NCBI GenBank assembly: GCA_038043305.1
Contig: JBBTCG010000100.1
Location: forward strand, 1 to 10,251
Length of the DNA: 10,251 nt
From: JACRCE01 sp038043305
GTDB taxonomy: Bacteria > Desulfobacterota > GWC2-55-46
Direction of reading: 5' to 3'
The notes under the pieces were generated by a model that worked only from the letters and a program-made list of their open reading frames with translations, made no database searches and was not told the origin of the DNA. Positions 6,618 to 10,251 of the stretch are shown piece after piece (position 1 is the first letter of the stretch; each line of letters opens with the position of its first letter). Position numbers and translations under genes: made by a program.

Positions 6618-7601
6618 ATGCCTGAAAAACAACTAAAAAATTGGCCAAAAAACTTAGTCGAGATAACCGCAAAGGGCGCATCCATTGCCAAGGACATTGC
6701 CGCGCTTCTCATCATAACCGCAGGCAGCCCCGGCGTTAGAGAGACGACGGTAAGGCTCCCTAAAAACCGGCTCACCGCATTCAGCGACTGGGAAAAGGAA
6801 GCTGAGGAGACCCAAGAGAAAGAAACGGTCTTGGTCGGCTATTTGAGTTCAGCCGCTTTAGAAGAGCTTGCCCGTCTGAAGTCCGGCCTTAACAACATCG
6901 GCTGGAAATGCCGCGTGGCTCCCTATAAAGATGAGGACTGGTCAAGCAAATGGAGGCAGCAGGTGAAGACCATCCGGTTAAGCGCCGGCAACAAAACCAT
7001 TGTCATCAAACCCACTTGGCGTACAGTCCGAAAAAAACCAGGGGACATAGTGATTGAGATAGACCCGGGCATGGCCTTTGGCACAGGCTCACACGCGACT
7101 ACAAAGACCTGCCTTGCGGCCCTCTTGAGACTGATGCACGATAAACGCGCCAATCGTCATGTATCCTTTCTTGACGTAGGCACGGGAACCGGCATCCTCG
7201 CCATTGCAACAGCCAAGCTCAACGCGAAAAAGGCGATTGGCGTTGACATTGACCCGGTTGCGATAAAGGTTGCACGCGCAAATGCGCGGCTCAACAAGGC
7301 CGTTGTCACGTTCAGTTCAAAGGGCCTTGACGAAGAATTCAAAGGCCGCTTTCAGATAATCGCGGCCAACATCCTCGCAAGAGACCTCATAAGGCTTGCG
7401 CCGTCAATATCGGACAGGTCTTCCGATAAAGGGCATCTTATACTCTCCGGTCTTTTGCGTCCAGAGGCCGCAAAGGTATCAAAGGTCTATATGGCGCACG
7501 GCTTCAAGCCGTTTAAGCAATACTCATCAGGGGAGTGGACAACCATTGTCTTTACAAGGCAAGGCCATGAAGACGAGGAGTTTTTTCGTCGGGGAACTTG
7601 A
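6618..7601 (+). CDS. prmA: Ribosomal protein L11 methyltransferase PrmA
   Basis: SAM-dependent class I methyltransferase that trimethylates ribosomal protein L11 in the cytoplasm. 327 aa, slightly longer than the typical ~300. The N-terminal substrate-recognition half (about 1-130) includes the conserved WKCRVAPYKDEDWSSKWRQQVK. Next come the PrmA signature IDPGMAFGTGSHATTKTC (GTGSH at 155-159), the SAM-binding loop FLDVGTGTGILAIA (Asp186, Gly188-Gly192), acidic VDIDP after strand 2, and AANILA with Asn251 at the motif-IV position. The ATG at 6618 is one base after the yajQ stop codon, so translation is probably coupled. The last 11 or so residues (HEDEEFFRRGT) are encoded inside the start of rsmE and look like an unconserved tail. 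Confidence 0.93.
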   Translation: MPEKQLKNWPKNLVEITAKGASIAKDIAALLIITAGSPGVRETTVRLPKNRLTAFSDWEKEAEETQEKETVLVGYLSSAALEELARLKSGLNNIGWKCRVAPYKDEDWSSKWRQQVKTIRLSAGNKTIVIKPTWRTVRKKPGDIVIEIDPGMAFGTGSHATTKTCLAALLRLMHDKRANRHVSFLDVGTGTGILAIATAKLNAKKAIGVDIDPVAIKVARANARLNKAVVTFSSKGLDEEFKGRFQIIAANILARDLIRLAPSISDRSSDKGHLILSGLLRPEAAKVSKVYMAHGFKPFKQYSSGEWTTIVFTRQGHEDEEFFRRGT

Positions 7602-8337
7602 GAAGGGCGCGGCATCCGTCCTGATTACCGGGGACGAGCTAAAGCACCTGAGAGGCGTACTGCGCCTAAGGGAGGGCGAGGCCGTAACGATATTCAACGG
7701 CAGGGGGCTTGTCGTCAAGGGCGTCATTCAACGAATCGTCAAACAGGCTGCAACGGTGTCAGTGCTTGGCGAAGACACTGAGTCAAGGGAGAGCAGCGTT
7801 CATGTCGTTTTACTTCAGGCGCTCGTAAAGGGCGACAAAAACGACTTCATCGTACAAAAGGCCGTTGAGCTTGGCGCAACGGGAATAGTCTTCTACGCCG
7901 CCAAGAGGACGGTGCCGCTTCTTGGCCCTGGCCGCGGCACGGACAGACTTATCAGATGGCGAAGGATCGCCATTGAAGCCGCAAAGCAGTGCGGACGCTC
8001 CGTCATACCCGGCATCAGTTTGGCGGATGGCATCGAGGAGGCAGTTGCCGGGCATGCTTGTCCTCGCATGTTTAAAGCGGGGAAAGGTTTTTTGAAGATT
8101 ATGCTATTGGAGAGTGAAACGACCCGGACGATAAAAGATATGCTGAGGACGGCTCCCGCAGCAAAGGCCGCTGCGTTGCTTATCGGCCCTGAAGGCGGAT
8201 TTACAGATGAGGATGTGGTGCACGCCGCTAAAAACGGATTTACGCCCGTGAGTCTTGGCAGGCGCATCCTTCGCGCCGAGACCGCGGCCATCGCGGCGCT
8301 GACTATCGTCCAGTACGAGCTTGACGGCATGGACTGA
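7567..8337 (+). CDS. rsmE: 16S rRNA (uracil1498-N3)-methyltransferase RsmE
   Basis: SPOUT-class methyltransferase that methylates U1498 of 16S rRNA in the decoding region. 256 aa, usual length. The start ATG at 7567 gives MKTRSFFVGELEKG, matching the typical RsmE opening (FFV near residue 6); the frame stays open further upstream, but that part lies inside prmA and is not RsmE-like. The N-terminal PUA-like domain (about 1-75) contains LKHLRGVLRLREGEAVTIFNGRG. The C-terminal knotted domain carries VQKAVELGATGI, LLIGPEGGFTDEDV (GPEGG at 207-211) and GRRILRAETAAIAAL (RAET at 236-239), which form the SAM site. It overlaps prmA by 35 bp, so coupling by re-initiation is likely; the pair prmA-rsmE is frequent. 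It appears to be the last gene of the block, followed by an AT-rich spacer. Confidence 0.95.
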   Translation: MKTRSFFVGELEKGAASVLITGDELKHLRGVLRLREGEAVTIFNGRGLVVKGVIQRIVKQAATVSVLGEDTESRESSVHVVLLQALVKGDKNDFIVQKAVELGATGIVFYAAKRTVPLLGPGRGTDRLIRWRRIAIEAAKQCGRSVIPGISLADGIEEAVAGHACPRMFKAGKGFLKIMLLESETTRTIKDMLRTAPAAKAAALLIGPEGGFTDEDVVHAAKNGFTPVSLGRRILRAETAAIAALTIVQYELDGMD

Positions 8338-8461
8338 GGCCGCTTAATCAGTCGGCCGCGTTACCATAACCCATCTCTGCAAATCCCTCTGACTCAACTT
8401 TATTATCCCCTTTTTCATAGGTGACATTTTCGCTTTGCTACGACAATTAAGCTCATATTTA

Positions 8462-8490
8462 TTGACTCATTGGGCTGTGCGTGATATTTT
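8462..8490 (+). promoter_or_regulatory. Candidate sigma-70 promoter for trpE
   Basis: TTGACT (8462-8467), a 17-base spacer and TATTTT (8485-8490), within an AT-rich stretch unlike the flanking coding DNA. Transcription would start near 8497, leaving a leader of about 50 nt. I see no leader peptide with tandem Trp codons and no attenuator hairpin in that leader. The rest of the 209-bp spacer after rsmE (8338-8546) has only a 5-bp GGCCG/CGGCC stem at its start, without a T-run. Confidence 0.45.
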
Positions 8491-8546
8491 CTTAGTTTAC
8501 GCTAATCCTGCGCGGCATACTGATATATCGCCGTTTCATTATTATT

Positions 8547-10031
8547 ATGAAAAAATTCTCATACTTCCCGTCTCAGGAAAGATTCAAGGCGCTTGCCCTT
8601 GACTATACGGTCATACCCGTGTACGCGGACATACTTGCCGACATGGATACGCCGGTCTCCGCGTTTTCAAAGATAGACGACGGGGGCGACGTTTTTCTTC
8701 TTGAGAGCGTGGAAGGCGGAGAGAAGTGGGGACGATACAGCATACTCGGCGCAAGGCCGAGGCTCGTTGTCCGCAGCAAGGGAGGCCGCGTCGAGGTTAT
8801 AGAGGCGGGGGTGGCGACGATAAAAGACGCGCCGGCGATTGATTGCCTCAGAAGCGAGCTTTCGCGCTTCACCCTTGCCCCGGTGCCAGGGTTGCCGAGA
8901 TTTTGCGGCGGGGCAATAGGCTTCATGGGTTACGACTGCGTCCGTGAAATCGAAAAACTGCCGGACGAGTCCCCAAGAGAGCTTGACCTCTTTGACATGT
9001 ACTTCATCTTCACGGATACCTTTTTGGTCTTTGACAACGTAGAGCACAAGATACAGGTCATATCGAACGCATACATAAACGATAACGAGGACGTTGCCCT
9101 TGCCTACGACGCGGCCGTAGCAAAGATAAACGCCGTTGTCGAGACGCTCAGGAAAAAGGCCGCAATAGAGCCTTTAGCGCCTGAACGCCGAGGGAGCAGG
9201 GAAATAACCTCCAACTTCAGCAAGGGGTCGTTTATCGAGGCCGTTGAACGCATCAAGCAATACATCTCAGCCGGAGACATCATCCAGACCGTGCTGTCGC
9301 AAAGATTTTCAACGGCGCTCAGAGCCGCGCCGTTTGACATATACCGCGCCCTGCGGGTGATTAACCCCTCCCCATACATGTTTTTTCTGAGGCTTGGGGA
9401 CACTACATTGGCGGGTTCTTCCCCTGAGATACTCGTAAAGGTGGAAGACGGGCGGATCAACGTAAAGCCCATAGCAGGCACGCGCAAAAGGGGCAGGGAC
9501 GAATCAGAGGACGAGGGCCTTGCAAAGGAGCTTGTTGCGGACCCCAAGGAGCGCGCAGAGCACATAATGCTCGTTGACCTCGGCAGGAACGACGTTGGCA
9601 GGGTTGCAGAGCCGGGCACGATAACGGTAGACGGACTCATGTCAATCGAAAGATACTCACACGTCATGCACATGGTGTCGAACGTAACCGGACAGATGAA
9701 AAAGGGCATGGACGCATTTGACTGCCTAAAGGCATGTTTCCCGGCGGGTACGCTCACCGGCGCGCCAAAGGTAAGGGCAATGGAGATAATAGAGGAGCTT
9801 GAACCATGTAAGCGCGAGATATACGGCGGCAGCATCGGGTACGTCGGCTTTGACGGCAACATGGACATGTGCATAGCCATACGCACCGTCGTCATAAAGG
9901 ACGGCAAGGCGCATGTGCAGGCGGGTGCCGGCATAGTGGCGGACTCGGTTTCTGAAAAAGAGTACGAAGAGACGGAGAACAAGGCTCGTGCCATGATAAA
10001 GGCTATGGAGATGGCTGAGGAAGGTCTTTAA
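8547..10031 (+). CDS. trpE: Anthranilate synthase component I TrpE
   Basis: Converts chorismate to anthranilate, the first step of tryptophan synthesis, using ammonia from the glutaminase partner TrpG. 494 aa, full length. The N-terminal domain has IPVYADILADMDTPVSAF (23-40) and the LLES motif at 51-54, where the family binds tryptophan for feedback inhibition, followed by GRYSILG. The chorismate-binding domain contains NPSPYMFFLRL (from 273), IAGTRKRG (309-316), LVDLGRNDVGRV, the SxERYSHVMHMVSNVTG stretch, PAGTLTGAPKVRAMEIIEELE (399-419) and GGSIGYVGFDGNMDMCIAIRT. These favour TrpE over PabB. The start is clear from the family-like MKKFSYFPSQERFKALALDY but has no Shine-Dalgarno; the bases before it are AT-rich. 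No trpG, trpD or trpC follows within 220 bp. Confidence 0.95.
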   Translation: MKKFSYFPSQERFKALALDYTVIPVYADILADMDTPVSAFSKIDDGGDVFLLESVEGGEKWGRYSILGARPRLVVRSKGGRVEVIEAGVATIKDAPAIDCLRSELSRFTLAPVPGLPRFCGGAIGFMGYDCVREIEKLPDESPRELDLFDMYFIFTDTFLVFDNVEHKIQVISNAYINDNEDVALAYDAAVAKINAVVETLRKKAAIEPLAPERRGSREITSNFSKGSFIEAVERIKQYISAGDIIQTVLSQRFSTALRAAPFDIYRALRVINPSPYMFFLRLGDTTLAGSSPEILVKVEDGRINVKPIAGTRKRGRDESEDEGLAKELVADPKERAEHIMLVDLGRNDVGRVAEPGTITVDGLMSIERYSHVMHMVSNVTGQMKKGMDAFDCLKACFPAGTLTGAPKVRAMEIIEELEPCKREIYGGSIGYVGFDGNMDMCIAIRTVVIKDGKAHVQAGAGIVADSVSEKEYEETENKARAMIKAMEMAEEGL

Positions 10032-10040
10032 CAACTGCTC

Positions 10041-10062
10041 AAAAACGCCCATCTGCGGCGTT
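10041..10062 (-). terminator. Possible intrinsic terminator, minus-strand orientation
   Basis: AACGCC (10044-10049) and GGCGTT (10057-10062) form a 6-bp stem with a 7-nt loop, starting 12 bp after the trpE stop. The plus strand has no T-run after it, but on the minus strand the stem runs into TTTTTGAG, of which two Ts are in the stem. It could end a convergent transcript from the right. It may equally be part of the structured repeat region that follows. Confidence 0.3.
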
Positions 10063-10071
10063 GTCGGAGCC

Positions 10072-10110
10072 GCCTCCGAGTAGCGAGGAATCCAGTTGCG
10101 CTACTGAGGC
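10072..10110. repeat. Long bulged inverted repeat downstream of trpE
   Basis: GCCTC (10072-10076), a 2-base bulge and AGTAGCG (10079-10085) pair with CGCTACT (10099-10105) and GAGGC (10106-10110): 12 pairs, all Watson-Crick, with a 13-nt loop. No T-run follows. Another small hairpin, CGGAG/CTCCG (10065-10078), overlaps its left edge and would compete with it. Confidence 0.55.
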
Positions 10111-10152
10111 TCCGGGTTTGCTTCGGCTGCGCCTCGCAACCGCTCCTCAACT

Positions 10153-10214
10153 AGCGACGCACAACCCCCGATAGAAACATTCGGGGGCAGGCTCCATGCG
10201 CCTCATTCGTCGCT
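10153..10214. repeat. Nested inverted repeats
   Basis: An outer pair AGCGACG (10153-10159) / CGTCGCT (10208-10214) encloses an inner hairpin CCCCCGA (10165-10171) / TCGGGGG (10181-10187) with a 9-nt A-rich loop. Both arms are perfect. A short CGCA/TGCG pairing (10158-10161 with 10197-10200) could add a further stem or compete with the outer one. The element ends one base before repeat copy 2. No gene is seen between 10032 and the window end. Confidence 0.5.
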
Positions 10215-10215
10215 C

Positions 10216-10251
10216 CCTACCTTTCTTGAAAGAAAGGTAGGCCAAAGAACT
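10216..10251 (+). repeat. 36-bp intergenic repeat with perfect 12-bp inverted arms, copy 2
   Basis: CCTACCTTTCTT (10216-10227) and AAGAAAGGTAGG (10230-10241) are exact inverted arms, followed by the tail CCAAAGAACT (10242-10251), where the window ends. Compared with copy 1 at 708-743, the only differences are C to T at arm position 3 and G to A at its pairing partner, so the stem stays perfect. Same orientation as copy 1; it may continue beyond the window. Confidence 0.85.

Noticed and set aside
7396..7566. Longer in-frame start for rsmE inside prmA.
   Set aside because: The extension is out-of-frame prmA sequence with no RsmE character; the protein from 7567 begins as RsmE proteins normally do.
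8338..8357. GGCCG/CGGCC stem just after rsmE as a terminator.
   Set aside because: Only 5 bp with a 10-nt loop and no following T-run.
9104..9994. Open frame of 296 codons on the minus strand opposite trpE.
   Set aside because: It is a Ser/Thr/Met-rich antisense shadow of trpE with no recognisable domain; trpE itself is conserved along its whole length.
708..10251. The two same-orientation repeats as ends of a 9.5-kb mobile element.
   Set aside because: Everything between them is housekeeping gene content with no transposase or integrase, and the repeats are short; dispersed intergenic repeats explain them better.

Overview
The window is a 10.25 kb piece of a chromosome from a Gram-negative bacterium with a two-membrane envelope. 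The evidence is LolA, a signal-peptide-bearing outer-membrane beta-barrel protein, an FtsB-type divisome protein and an FtsK translocase. The gene order (ftsK-lolA, prmA-rsmE, a tandem-domain dCTP deaminase), moderate to high GC and frequent AUA/AGG codons suggest a deltaproteobacterial (Desulfobacterota-like) or Nitrospirota-like lineage. That placement is inference. A run of 10 Ns at 2275-2284 shows that this is a draft or metagenome assembly.

Layout. Positions 1-631 lie on the minus strand: ftsB, followed by the start of a carbon-nitrogen hydrolase gene that runs off the left edge; the two overlap by four bases (ATGA). Positions 632-882 are a divergent intergenic region with a strong minus-strand promoter next to a perfect inverted repeat. 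All genes from 883 to 10031 are on the plus strand: a two-domain dCTP deaminase, an outer-membrane barrel protein with a C-terminal Ig-like domain (split by the assembly gap), ftsK, lolA, yajQ, prmA, rsmE, then a 209-bp AT-rich spacer with a candidate promoter, and trpE. Positions 10032-10251 are non-coding and rich in inverted repeats, ending in a second copy of the 36-bp repeat seen at 708-743.

How the genes work together. The block from the barrel gene to rsmE is tightly packed: spacers are 39 bp or less, ftsK/lolA overlap by 4 bp and prmA/rsmE by 35 bp, so it is plausibly one transcription unit. It covers envelope biogenesis (barrel protein, LolA), chromosome segregation at division (FtsK), c-di-GMP binding (YajQ) and modification of the translation machinery (PrmA on L11, RsmE on 16S rRNA). 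ftsB, divergently transcribed, adds another division function. The deaminase (pyrimidine dNTP supply) and trpE (tryptophan synthesis) look like separate units.

I see no mobile element, CRISPR array, defence system, tRNA or rRNA, and no convincing new multi-gene system. The observations most worth following are the repeat pair whose two copies differ by a compensatory base-pair change, the barrel-plus-Ig surface protein, the Gln at the expected catalytic Glu of the nitrilase-family protein, and the layered inverted repeats after trpE.
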